From Candidatus Eiseniibacteriota bacterium (GTDB lineage Bacteria > Eisenbacteria > RBG-16-71-46): 10,949 bases of DNA. Numbering within the stretch: position 1 is the first letter of the stretch; each line of letters begins with the position of its first letter. The stretch lies in contig VBOS01000430.1 of the NCBI GenBank assembly GCA_005893185.1, positions 1 to 10,949 on the forward strand. The letters run 5' to 3'. Shown here piece after piece: positions 1-7,406 of this stretch. The position numbers and the translations under genes are program-made. Under the pieces are notes generated by a model. The model saw only the letters and a program-made list of their open reading frames with translations, searched no databases and was not told the origin of the DNA.

Positions 1-1
1 C

Positions 2-1627
2 TCGGCGCTGCTGCCCTGGGGACGGAACCGCCACTACCGCAGGGGGATCGCGCACTTCAACCGCGGCGAGTTCGAGCCCGCTGCTGAATGCTTCGAGCGC
101 GCGCTCGAGGATCTGCGGAATCCGGACCATCCCGACCACACGCTCGCCCGCTGCTACGCGGCGGAGTCGCGCGCCCATCTGGGCCTCGCGTGCTTCCACG
201 CCGGGCAGTACTCGCGCGCCGAGCAGGAAATGACACGGGCCCTCGAATCGACCGCCTCGTTTCCGGACCTGCTCTACTACCGGGCACGGATCCGGGAACG
301 CGAAGGAAGGGTGCGCGAAGCGCTGGAAGACCTGGAGCAGGCGCTGCGCGACCAGCCTCGCACCGTCGAAGCGCACCTGCTGGCCGCCGTCTGCCGGAGG
401 CGGCTCGGCGACGCGCACGGAGCTGAGCGGGCGCTGCAGGCGGCGCTCGCGCTCGGCTGGTCGAGCCCGGACGGCCTGGCTCCCGCACGCGCCGCGCAGT
501 GGGGGCCGTCCGATTGGCTGCGCATCGCGCCCGTCGAGCGCGCTGCATTGCCGGCACGGCCCGCCGCGCCGCGCCTCGGCACGGGCGCGGTGTCAGCGGC
601 TCTTGAGGGCATGCGCCGCGCGGCGGAGGCGGAGCCCGGCTTCGCCGACCGGCGCTTCCGGCTCGCAGTTGCGCTGCTCGAGCTGGGCCAGGCGCCCGCC
701 GCCCTGCGCGAGCTCGATCAAGCTTTGCGCCTCAACCCGCGCTACGTCGAAGCACGGCTGCTCGCCGCCCGCGCTCGACTGGAATGCGGCGAGGCGCGTC
801 GGGCGGTGGCGGATCTCGAGGAGGCGGTCGAGCAGGAGCCGCGCTTCCCCGACCTCCGCTTCTGGCTCGGGCTCGCTCGCTTCCGGTCCGGGGATTTCGA
901 GGGCGCGGCAGCTTCCCTGGAGGCCGCGGTTCAGCTCAACCGCGAGTTCGGGCGCGCGCAACGACTGCTGGGGCTCGTCTACCACGCGCTCGGCCGCGGG
1001 GAGGAGGCCCTGCGCGCGCTGCGCCGCGGCATGTCCCGGGATCGCGAGCTGACGCGCGCGACGCTGGGGGCGGCACCCATCTTAGCTGAGCTGGCCGGGT
1101 GCGATGCGGCCGAGGCGGAGCTGCGACGCGCGCTCGCGCTGCAGCCCGACTATCCCGATCTGCACTTCGCGCTGGCGCGCATGCGGGCGGAGCGCGGCGA
1201 CCTCGAGCGCGCGCGCGATGGCTTCCGCGCTGCGCTCGCGCTCAAGCCCGACTACGACGCAGCGGCGCTGGCGCTCGCGAAGGCGGAGCTGGCGTTGGGT
1301 GGAGCGCGTGCCGCCGAGGCCGTGCTCGAGCCGCTCGCGCGGCGGAAGCCGCAGTGGGCCGACGTCCACGGGCTGCTCGGCCGCGCGCGGCTCCTGCGCG
1401 GCCAGACGGCGGAGGCCGAGGCGGCGCTGCGGGCGGCGGTGCTGCTCAATCCGAGCTATGCCGCCGCGCGGGCCGACCTGGGCTGGGCGCTGCTCGCGCA
1501 GGGCAGGAGCGACGAGGCGGACGAGCAGTTCGCCCACGCGCTCGAGCTCGATCCGTTGGGAGCGCTCCCGCGCCAGCAGCTCGAGTGGCGCGAGCTGATC
1601 GCGGCGAAGGGAGAGGGCGCCGCCTAG
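2..1627 (+). CDS. TPR-repeat protein, partial (5' end outside window)
   Basis: The frame is open from the left edge to TAG at 1625-1627, giving 541 visible residues. An internal ATG at 230 is not the start, because good TPR sequence continues upstream of it. About eleven to twelve degenerate 34-residue tetratricopeptide repeats can be read, with the usual small/aromatic and A-x-x-x-hydrophobic pattern (for example GEFEPAAECFERAL, GQAPAALRELDQALRLNP, GDLERARDGFRAALALKP, GQTAEAEAALRAAVLLNP). A proline-rich linker near visible residues 155-195 splits the array into an N-terminal group and a longer C-terminal group. No membrane segment or catalytic domain is seen. The first visible residues (ALLPWGRNRHYRRGIAHF) look like the beginning of a TPR protein, so I infer the real start lies only a few codons outside the window. 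TPR arrays are protein-binding scaffolds; the partner cannot be told. The gene converges on rpmB. Confidence 0.85.
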   Translation, partial: SALLPWGRNRHYRRGIAHFNRGEFEPAAECFERALEDLRNPDHPDHTLARCYAAESRAHLGLACFHAGQYSRAEQEMTRALESTASFPDLLYYRARIREREGRVREALEDLEQALRDQPRTVEAHLLAAVCRRRLGDAHGAERALQAALALGWSSPDGLAPARAAQWGPSDWLRIAPVERAALPARPAAPRLGTGAVSAALEGMRRAAEAEPGFADRRFRLAVALLELGQAPAALRELDQALRLNPRYVEARLLAARARLECGEARRAVADLEEAVEQEPRFPDLRFWLGLARFRSGDFEGAAASLEAAVQLNREFGRAQRLLGLVYHALGRGEEALRALRRGMSRDRELTRATLGAAPILAELAGCDAAEAELRRALALQPDYPDLHFALARMRAERGDLERARDGFRAALALKPDYDAAALALAKAELALGGARAAEAVLEPLARRKPQWADVHGLLGRARLLRGQTAEAEAALRAAVLLNPSYAAARADLGWALLAQGRSDEADEQFAHALELDPLGALPRQQLEWRELIAAKGEGAA

Positions 1628-1632
1628 CCCCC

Positions 1633-1659
1633 CTCGAAGAGCGGATCACGCGCTTCGAG
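1633..1659. terminator. Possible bidirectional hairpin between TPR gene and rpmB
   Basis: A perfect 7-bp inverted repeat, CTCGAAG at 1633-1639 and CTTCGAG at 1653-1659, continues after one mismatch into a 3-bp inner stem (GCG/CGC) with a GATCA loop. It starts five bases after the TPR stop and lies between two convergent genes, a typical terminator place. There is no T-run on either side, so it is at best an atypical terminator. Confidence 0.4.
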
Positions 1660-1714
1660 CGGCCGCGGAGAGAGACCCGTGGCCCCGCCCCCTAGCCGGA
1701 CCGACTCCCGGCCC

Positions 1715-1933
1715 TCAGGCAGCGGCGGGCTTGCGTTGACCGCGCGCGGCCTTCTGGACCTTGCCGCCGCGCAGGCACCGGGTGCAAACGTCTATATTCT
1801 TGACTCGTCCGCCCACGAGCGCGCGTACGCGCTGCAGGTTCGGGTTCCACACGCGCTTGGTCAGGTTGTGCGCGTGGCTCACGGCGTGGCCGGACATCGT
1901 GCCCTTGCCGCAAGCATGACAACGTTGAGCCAC
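1715..1933 (-). CDS. rpmB: 50S ribosomal protein L28, zinc-binding (C+) form
   Basis: The product is 72 residues, a little shorter than the roughly 78 residues of E. coli L28, and is a structural component of the large ribosomal subunit. Family signatures are the N-terminal C-H-A-C-G-K-G with G-x-x-V-S-H-A, the central KRVWNPNLQ segment, and the C-terminal V-C-T-R-C-L-R-G-G-K-V. Cysteines at 5, 8, 50 and 53 form two CxxC pairs, marking the zinc-binding C+ paralogue rather than the cysteine-free C- form. I chose the GTG at 1931-1933 because AGGAGG (complement of 1939-1944) sits five bases upstream and translation begins V/M-A-Q-R-C as the family expects. The frame stays open far upstream on this strand, but that is antisense to recG. 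A rare ATA codon falls in KNIDV. The gene is convergent with the TPR gene and divergent from recG. Confidence 0.95.
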   Translation of the reverse strand: MAQRCHACGKGTMSGHAVSHAHNLTKRVWNPNLQRVRALVGGRVKNIDVCTRCLRGGKVQKAARGQRKPAAA

Positions 1934-2009
1934 GTGAGCCTCCTCGGGAAGGCGCCCCCTACCCTGCGTTGCGGCCGGGAGGAAGGCGTGCGTCGAAAGG
2001 ACGGAGCAC

Positions 2010-2036
2010 ATTATCAAGCGCGCGCACGGCTGTAAA
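2010..2036 (-). promoter_or_regulatory. Candidate sigma70-like promoter for rpmB
   Basis: On the minus strand TTTACA (complement of 2031-2036, 5/6 to TTGACA) is followed after 15 bases by GATAAT (complement of 2010-2015, 5/6 to TATAAT). The spacer is shorter than the usual 16-18. It would give an rpmB leader of about 70 nt. It stands out as an A/T-rich patch in very GC-rich DNA. Confidence 0.4.
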
Positions 2037-2062
2037 GCGGGGGCGAGGGTGGAGGGGCCACG

Positions 2063-4156
2063 ATGCCGGCCGTGAAGGAGCCGCGGCTCGAGGCCGCTTC
2101 CCGCATCCAGTTCCTGCGCGGCGTGGGTCCGACCCGCGCCGCCCTGTTCGAGCGCCTCGGGCTCGTCACGCTCGAGGATCTGCTGCGCCACTACCCGCGC
2201 GCCTACCTGGACGCGCGCCGCTTCGTGCGGATCGCGGACTTGAGGCCCGGCGAGCTGGTGACGGTGGAGGGGCGCGTGAAGCACGCAGCTGCGCTGCGGA
2301 CGCGCGTGGGCCGCACCGATTTCGTGGCCACGATCGAGGACGCCAGCGGAACGATCCCTTGCTATTTCTTCGGCCAGCCGTTCCTGGCGCGCACGTTCCG
2401 GCATGGCGCGCGCGTGGTGGTGAGCGGCGAGCTCGACGCGCTCGAGGGCCGCATGCTGAATCCGATGTTCGAGGTCGTGGAGGGCGAGGTCGAGGAGCGG
2501 CTCCACGTCGGTCGGCTGGTGCCGGTCCACGCGCTGACGCGCGGCATCACCGCCCGCGGGATGCGAAGCGCGGTGCGCCACGCGCTCGAAGCCGCGGCCA
2601 CGCGGATCCCGGATCCGGTGCCGGAAGAAGTGCGGCGCGCGCACGGGCTTCTTGGCCTCGGCGAGTCGCTGGCCCAGATCCACCTGCCCGATGACGACGC
2701 GCACCTCGCGGACGCGCGCCGGCGCCTGGCGTTCGAGGAGCTGTTCCTGCTCCAGAGCGTGATGGAGCTGCGCCGCCGGGCGCTCCAGCAGGAGGGGCGC
2801 GGCCTTTCGAGCGCCGGTCCCGGATCGCTCGCTGCGGCGGTGCGCGCGAAGCTGCCCTTCACGCTCACAGCGGACCAGGAGCGGGCGCTCGAGGAGATCG
2901 TGAGCGATCTTCGCGCATCGCACCCGATGCACCGCCTGCTGCTCGGTGACGTGGGCAGCGGCAAGACGGTCGTGGCGCTGCTCGCAGCCCTCCACGCGAT
3001 CGAGGCCGGGCACCAGGTGGCGTTCATGGCGCCCACCGAGATCCTGGCGCGCCAGCACTTCGCGACCCTCACGGGCCTGTGCGCGGGCGCTGAGGTCCCG
3101 CTCGCGGTCCTGACGGCTGCCACGCCGGCGAAGGAGCGGCGCGCCCTGCTCGCGAGGCTCGATGCGGGGGAAGCCGCGCTCGTGCTCGGCACGCACGCGC
3201 TGCTCGATGAGAAGGTGAAGCTCCCGCGGCTGGCGCTCGCAATCGTGGACGAGCAGCACCGCTTCGGCGTCCGGCAGCGCGCAACCCTCGCGCAGAAAAG
3301 CGTGATCCCCGACGTGCTCGTGCTCACCGCCACCCCCATCCCGAGGACGCTGACGCTCGCCTGGTACGGAGACCTCGATGTGAGCCGCCTGCGCGCGCGC
3401 CCTCCCGGGCGCGGCCGGCTGGTGACGCGCGTGGCCGGGGAGGAGAAGTTCCCGCATGTGATCGACTTCATGGCCCGCGAGCTGGCGGCCGGGCGCCAGG
3501 CGTTCGTGGTCCTGCCGCTCATCGAGGAGGGCGGGCGGCTGGAGGCGCGCGCCGCCGAGGCCGAGTTCGAGCGGCTGGCCTCGCACCCCCGGCTCTCGCC
3601 CCACAAAGTCGCCCTGTTGCACGGCCGCCTCAAGGCCGAAGACAAGCAGGCGGTGATGGAAGGCTTCGCGGCCGGCCGGATCCAGGTGCTTGTGACCACC
3701 ACCGTGGTCGAGGTGGGAGTCGACGTGCCGAACGCGACCCTGATGGTGGTCGAGAACGCTGAGCGCTTCGGCCTCACGCAGCTCCACCAGCTAAGGGGTC
3801 GCGTGGGGCGGGGTGCCGCGCGCTCGGTGTGCGTGCTGATCCCGGGCCCGACCGCGACGACGCGCGCCCGCGAGCGGCTCGATGTGCTGAGCCGGACCGA
3901 GGACGGCTTCGCGATCGCAGAGGCCGACCTCGAGCTGCGAGGCCCGGGCGAGCTGTGGGGGACCCGCCAGAGCGGGCTCCCACGGCTCAAGCTCGCGGAT
4001 CTGGCGCGTGACGAGGCGTTGTTGGAGGAGGCGCGTGCCGCGGCCCGCGCCCTGGTGGAGGCGGACCCATGGTTGCAGCAAGGTGCTCACGCCGCCCTCA
4101 AGGCGGCGCTGATCGGCCAGTATCGCGAGCCGCTCGAGCTCGCCCTCGCCGGGTGA
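2063..4156 (+). CDS. recG: ATP-dependent DNA helicase RecG
   Basis: The product is 697 residues, the normal full length of RecG, a superfamily 2 translocase that reverses stalled replication forks and migrates branched DNA. The N-terminal part opens with a helix-hairpin-helix-like segment (FLRGVGPTRAALFERLGLVTLEDLLRHYPRAY), then the OB-fold wedge domain at roughly 60-150. Helicase motifs appear in order: Walker A GDVGSGKT at 295-302, the RecG-type DEQHRFG box at 396-402, TATPIPRT at 422-429, TTVVEVGVDVPNAT near 548-561, and QLRGRVGR at 576-583. The C-terminal translocation region (DLELRGPGELWGTRQSG) follows. ATG 2063 has GGAGGGG at 2051-2057 five bases upstream. Every expected motif is intact, so the enzyme should be functional. 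It is divergent from rpmB and precedes the zinc-ribbon gene by 64 bp, possibly on one transcript. Confidence 0.97.
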   Translation: MPAVKEPRLEAASRIQFLRGVGPTRAALFERLGLVTLEDLLRHYPRAYLDARRFVRIADLRPGELVTVEGRVKHAAALRTRVGRTDFVATIEDASGTIPCYFFGQPFLARTFRHGARVVVSGELDALEGRMLNPMFEVVEGEVEERLHVGRLVPVHALTRGITARGMRSAVRHALEAAATRIPDPVPEEVRRAHGLLGLGESLAQIHLPDDDAHLADARRRLAFEELFLLQSVMELRRRALQQEGRGLSSAGPGSLAAAVRAKLPFTLTADQERALEEIVSDLRASHPMHRLLLGDVGSGKTVVALLAALHAIEAGHQVAFMAPTEILARQHFATLTGLCAGAEVPLAVLTAATPAKERRALLARLDAGEAALVLGTHALLDEKVKLPRLALAIVDEQHRFGVRQRATLAQKSVIPDVLVLTATPIPRTLTLAWYGDLDVSRLRARPPGRGRLVTRVAGEEKFPHVIDFMARELAAGRQAFVVLPLIEEGGRLEARAAEAEFERLASHPRLSPHKVALLHGRLKAEDKQAVMEGFAAGRIQVLVTTTVVEVGVDVPNATLMVVENAERFGLTQLHQLRGRVGRGAARSVCVLIPGPTATTRARERLDVLSRTEDGFAIAEADLELRGPGELWGTRQSGLPRLKLADLARDEALLEEARAAARALVEADPWLQQGAHAALKAALIGQYREPLELALAG

Positions 4157-4207
4157 GAGGATGGGGGCCCGGACGAGCGCCGACCGCCCGCGACCGGGTG
4201 GATCCGC

Positions 4208-4211
4208 GAGG
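4208..4211 (+). promoter_or_regulatory. Ribosome-binding site deciding the zinc-ribbon start
   Basis: GAGG at 4208-4211 is nine bases before ATG 4221. The in-frame ATGs at 4212 and 4215 are too close to it, and ATG 4161 abuts GAGAGG with no spacer. This favours 4221. Confidence 0.5.
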
Positions 4212-4220
4212 ATGATGACG

Positions 4221-4859
4221 ATGATCCTGGCCTGCCCGCATTGCTCGGCGGTCTACGAGCTGCCGAAGCGCCTGCTCGGCGCGGGCGGCGCGGCTGTGCG
4301 GTGCCCGCACTGCTCGGGGGAGTTCACATTGGGAGCGGACGGCGAGATCGTCGCCGTCTCAGGCTCAGGTGCCCGCATCAAGGGCGCGGCGGAAGTCGTC
4401 GTGACATCTGCGCGCTTGCGCGGCGGAGCGGCGGCCGCGGAAGTTGCCGCCCCCTCGCGCGCGCCCGACACAGGCGAGAGCGGGATCCCCACAGCTGCTT
4501 CCCGCGCGCCGGACACCGGGGCCAGCGTGGCTCGCTCCGCCGGAGAGCCCGGCGCCCCCGAGACCGGCGAGAGCGCGGCCCGCGGCGCCCCCGGGGCGCC
4601 GGCCGATCGCGCCGAGCCGGCCTCCGACGCCCAGACCATCGCGCGCCGCGTGCTCGACGCGCTCGCCGCCCGCAAGGGGGTCGCCATGGCGGACGCCAGG
4701 GCCCGCGGCCGCCTGCTCTCGGAGTTCGGGCCGGACGTGGTCGCTGCCTTCGAGGAATATCGGAAGGAGAGCGGCGGGACGGAGAATCCCGCCCCGTTCC
4801 GCGAGGCTCTGCGGGAGCGGTGGGGGATCGACCTCGGCCCCCCGCGCGCGCGCAGCTAG
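4221..4859 (+). CDS. MJ0042-type zinc-ribbon protein, function unknown
   Basis: The protein is 212 residues from ATG 4221. Residues 1-36 form a zinc ribbon of the MJ0042 kind: C5-P-H-C8, the S-A-V-Y-x-L-P signature, then C28-P-H-C31. These domains typically open proteins at the initiator methionine, supporting 4221 over in-frame ATGs at 4161, 4212 and 4215. Residues about 60-135 are low-complexity and carry three copies of A-P-(D/E)-T-G-(E/A)-S beginning at 81, 96 and 112, spaced 15-16 residues. The last 75 or so residues look like a compact helical domain (IARRVLDALAARKG, then FGPDVVAAFEEYRK and FREALRERWGIDLG). No membrane helix is visible, unlike many MJ0042 proteins. The gene follows recG by 64 bp and is probably co-transcribed with it. 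Its TAG overlaps the MFS stop on the other strand. A metal-binding regulatory or adaptor role is only a guess. Confidence 0.8.
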   Translation: MILACPHCSAVYELPKRLLGAGGAAVRCPHCSGEFTLGADGEIVAVSGSGARIKGAAEVVVTSARLRGGAAAAEVAAPSRAPDTGESGIPTAASRAPDTGASVARSAGEPGAPETGESAARGAPGAPADRAEPASDAQTIARRVLDALAARKGVAMADARARGRLLSEFGPDVVAAFEEYRKESGGTENPAPFREALRERWGIDLGPPRARS

Positions 4860-6121
4860 GCTCGCCCCTTTTCGCGCATCAGCGCCGGGTCGAGCATTCC
4901 CCACGCCATCGCCAGCGCGCCCGCGACCGCGACGATGCAGGCGCTCGCGAGCAGCGCGACTCGCGTCCCGAAGCCGCGCGTGAGCCAAGCTGCGACCGTC
5001 GCGGTCAGCAGGAACAGCAGCCGCATCAGAAAGTCGCGCGCGCTGAAGACGCGGCCCCGCTGACGCGGCTCTGCGCCCTCCTGGAGCAGCGTCTCCGAGA
5101 GCACGAATGCCGGGGCGACGAACGCGCCCACCAGGAACGAAGATGCCACGAACACCGCGAAGCGCGTCGAGGCGGCGAAAGCTGCGAGCGCGCCCGCCGC
5201 CAGCACGAGCCCGATGCCCAGCACGGCGGGCCGGGGCGCGGCGCGCCCGCGCGTGTTGATCCACCAGGTGCTGAGCCCGGCACCGAGCCCGAGCGCGCAC
5301 AGCAGCACGCCGAGGCGCTCCATTCCCGGGACGCTGGCCGCGCGCTGGATGTGCTGGTTGCCCGCGACGTGAAGGAACCCGCCCCCCATCCACACCGCTG
5401 CGAGCGCCGTGAGCCCGAGGCCCACGCGCGGGCTGCCCTTGAGCACCCGCCACCCTTCCCCAACTTCGCGCAGGTAGCCGCGCCAGCCTTCCGGCCCATC
5501 CGCTGGCGGGTGCTCGGTCGGGCGGTAGGAGATGAGAGCGAGCGCAGCGACCGATGCCACGTAGGTGACGGCGTTGATCTCGAGCGCCAAGCCCCAGCCC
5601 CAGTGGTCGATCACCCAGCCGCCGAGCAGCGCGCCGACCGCTGTGGATACGATGCCCGCGACCGACAGCAGCGCGTTGGCTGCGAGCAGCTGGGAGGGTG
5701 GGACGATCTCCGGCGTGATGGCGCTCTTGGCGGGGAGGAAGAACACGTTGCAGGTGAACAGCACGAACACCTGCGCGAAGACCGGGGCGACGCCGTGCGT
5801 CCATGCGTAGAGAATCGGGATCGAGAGGACCACGCCCGCGCGCAGGGCATCGGACGCGATCAGCACGCGCCGCAGGTTCCAGCGGTCCACCCAGGCTCCG
5901 GTGAAGGGCGCGAGCAGCAGCACGGGCGCCAGCATCACGTTGGCGAGCGCCGAGAGCAGCCAAGATGAGCCGGTGTCGCGGAAGTGCTGGGTGTGCTCGG
6001 CCAGCAGGCCGACCAGGGCGAGGTAGGTGAGACGCTCGCCGAGGATGGAGATGAGCTGCCCCCACCACAGCGCCGCGAAGTTGCGCTGACGGAGGAGCCC
6101 GCGGGACACCCCCGCCGCCAT
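4856..6121 (-). CDS. Major facilitator superfamily transporter (DHA3/MFS_3-like)
   Basis: The protein is 421 residues and strongly hydrophobic, with about twelve predicted membrane helices, the standard MFS layout. The loop between helices 2 and 3 carries G-A-W-V-D-R-W-N-L-R-R at 75-85, the MFS motif A. Its equivalent in the second half is RGRVFSARDFLMR. N-terminal RNFAALWWGQLISILGERL and this second motif resemble DHA3/EntS-like exporters. An in-frame ATG at 6163 would lengthen it by 14 residues, but I prefer ATG 6121 because AGGAG (complement of 6130-6134) lies eight bases upstream and the sequence from there looks like a normal MFS N-terminus. The substrate is unknown. Position downstream of a glycosyltransferase and an acyltransferase would suit lipid or glycolipid export, comparable to LplT next to acyltransferases, but drug efflux is equally possible. 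The stop overlaps that of the convergent zinc-ribbon gene. Confidence 0.88.
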   Translation of the reverse strand: MAAGVSRGLLRQRNFAALWWGQLISILGERLTYLALVGLLAEHTQHFRDTGSSWLLSALANVMLAPVLLLAPFTGAWVDRWNLRRVLIASDALRAGVVLSIPILYAWTHGVAPVFAQVFVLFTCNVFFLPAKSAITPEIVPPSQLLAANALLSVAGIVSTAVGALLGGWVIDHWGWGLALEINAVTYVASVAALALISYRPTEHPPADGPEGWRGYLREVGEGWRVLKGSPRVGLGLTALAAVWMGGGFLHVAGNQHIQRAASVPGMERLGVLLCALGLGAGLSTWWINTRGRAAPRPAVLGIGLVLAAGALAAFAASTRFAVFVASSFLVGAFVAPAFVLSETLLQEGAEPRQRGRVFSARDFLMRLLFLLTATVAAWLTRGFGTRVALLASACIVAVAGALAMAWGMLDPALMREKGRA

Positions 6122-6129
6122 CGGGCTTG

Positions 6130-6134
6130 CTCCT
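6130..6134 (-). promoter_or_regulatory. Ribosome-binding site of the MFS gene
   Basis: AGGAG on the minus strand, eight bases before ATG 6121. Three of its five bases lie in the outer end of the left arm of the inverted repeat at 6132-6155, so folding of that repeat in RNA could hide it. Confidence 0.6.
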
Positions 6135-6268
6135 AGGCTCGGTAGGAGAACGCGCGGGGGCAAGGCATCGCGGGCGAGCGACGGGCGGAGATGTGGCCAT
6201 CAGGCCACTTCGGAGCGATGTGCCGATCGCGCAACGCGGCCACTGCGCGTTCCCCTACCGAGCCTAGG
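6132..6268. repeat. 137-bp nested inverted-repeat element
   Basis: The left arm 6132-6155 begins CCTAGGCTCGGTAGG and continues AGAACGCGC. The right arm 6245-6268 is its reverse complement with 23 of 24 positions matching (A/G difference after the first 15). The 89-bp spacer holds a perfect 6-bp hairpin, GTGGCC-ATCA-GGCCAC, at 6193-6208, centred within one base of the centre of the whole structure. The left arm touches the MFS ribosome-binding site and the right arm contains the TAG of the glycosyltransferase gene (complement of 6264-6266). No obvious target-site duplication flanks it and no transposase is present. It may be a MITE-like or REP-like element, or an RNA structure controlling expression between the two genes. 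Confidence 0.7.
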
Positions 6269-7406
6269 CGGCGCTGTGAACGGTGGCGCGCCGCACCCGT
6301 ACGTCCCGATAGACCGCCTCGAGGCGGTCCGTCACGCGCGGCCACGCGAATTCCAGCGCGCGCGCGCGGCCGCGCGCCCCGAGCACGACGCGGCGCTCGG
6401 GATCGTTGACGAGCCGGCTCAGCGTGCGCGCCAGCGCCTCGCGGTCGCCTGGCCGGAACATCACGCCGTTCACGTCAGGCGTCACGACCGAGCGGTAGCC
6501 GGGAATGTCGGACGCGACCACGGTCCGCCCGGCCGCCATGGCCTCGAGCAGGACGATGCCGAAGCTTTCGTTGCCTGTGGCGGGCGACACGAAGACGTCG
6601 CCTGTGGCGTACCAACGCGGCAGCTCTTGGCTCGGGACATGGCCCAGGAAGTGGACATGCTGTCGCATCGCGCCCGGGACCGAGGACTGGTACTTGAGAC
6701 GCAGGTAGGAATCACCCACGAGCAGGAGCCGGGCGCGGCCGTTCGTGCGCTCCACCACCTCGGGCATGCAGTCGAGCAGGAGCTGGACGCCCTTGCGCGG
6801 ATCGAGCCGCCCGACGAACAGGATGTTGTCGTGATCCGGGTCGCGCCAGCGCGCGATCGGTGCGACCCGCGGGTGGAAGCGCTCGACGTCCACGCCGTTC
6901 GGGATCACGTGGTACTCGCCCGGGAAGTAGCGGGCGGCGTACTCGTGCGCCGTCTCCGACACCGCGATCCGCGCGCTGAGCCGGCCGACGATCGGCTGGA
7001 GCATGCCCCGCATCCATTCCAGCAGGCGGCTCCGGCCGCCCGTGGTGTGGAAGGTCCCCACGATCGGGCACTCGGCGGCCTGAACCGCCAGCAGCGGGAG
7101 CGTGGGAACCAGCGGCGCGTGAACGTGCACCACGTCGAAGTGGTACGCGCGCATGAGGGAGCGCAGCTGGGCCTTGAGCCGCATGCCGACCGCGAGGTCC
7201 ACGAAGGCACCGTTGAACGGGATCATGATGTTGTAGCCGATCCGCACCACTCCGGGGGCGTTCTCCGCCTCGCCCTGACGGAAGCGGCTGGTGACGATCG
7301 TGACGTCGTGGCCGCGCTCGCGCAGCTCAAGCGCCGTGTGGTGGACGTGCTCGGTGACCCCGCCGTAGCGCGGGTAGTAGGACTGCGTGACGATGCCGAT
7401 TCTCAC
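6264..7406 (-). CDS. GT4-family glycosyltransferase, PimA-like
   Basis: The protein is 380 residues and has the two Rossmann halves of GT-B, family 4, retaining glycosyltransferases. The N-terminal half starts VRIGIVTQSYYPRYGGV with the glycine-rich loop at 14-17, then F-D-V-V-H-V-H-A at 90-97 and GTFHTT with H120. The C-terminal half has IPNGVDVERF at 168-177, the donor-binding F-V-G-R-L-D-P-R-K-G at 197-206, and the EX7E motif E280-SFGIVLL-E288. The pattern resembles PimA, the phosphatidylinositol mannosyltransferase, and other lipid glycosyltransferases. It is presumably cytoplasmic and membrane-associated, with an activated sugar nucleotide as donor; sugar and acceptor are not determined. 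The GTG at 7404-7406 is chosen because VRIGIV is the canonical first strand and the start overlaps the acyltransferase stop as GTGA. An upstream ATG at 7625 in the same frame lies inside the acyltransferase gene. Translational coupling is likely. Confidence 0.92.
   Translation of the reverse strand: MRIGIVTQSYYPRYGGVTEHVHHTALELRERGHDVTIVTSRFRQGEAENAPGVVRIGYNIMIPFNGAFVDLAVGMRLKAQLRSLMRAYHFDVVHVHAPLVPTLPLLAVQAAECPIVGTFHTTGGRSRLLEWMRGMLQPIVGRLSARIAVSETAHEYAARYFPGEYHVIPNGVDVERFHPRVAPIARWRDPDHDNILFVGRLDPRKGVQLLLDCMPEVVERTNGRARLLLVGDSYLRLKYQSSVPGAMRQHVHFLGHVPSQELPRWYATGDVFVSPATGNESFGIVLLEAMAAGRTVVASDIPGYRSVVTPDVNGVMFRPGDREALARTLSRLVNDPERRVVLGARGRARALEFAWPRVTDRLEAVYRDVRVRRATVHSAA

Noticed and set aside
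1934..3787. Long minus-strand open frame continuing upstream of rpmB through recG
   Set aside because: It is antisense to the fully motif-supported recG. Only its last 72 codons match a protein family (L28), and the GTG with AGGAGG marks the true start. The rest is an effect of GC-rich codon bias.
4241..5968. Plus-strand open frame of about 575 codons across the zinc-ribbon and MFS genes
   Set aside because: Its translation is rich in Arg, Glu and His with no fold-like pattern, and it is antisense to a clear twelve-helix MFS transporter.
6122..6163. 14-codon N-terminal extension of the MFS protein from ATG 6163
   Set aside because: It would translate through the inverted repeat and lacks a ribosome-binding site, while ATG 6121 has AGGAG at eight bases.
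4365..6200. Second minus-strand frame of about 611 codons over the MFS gene
   Set aside because: It has Arg/Ala/Pro-rich shadow composition without membrane periodicity; the frame ending at 4856 carries all MFS motifs.
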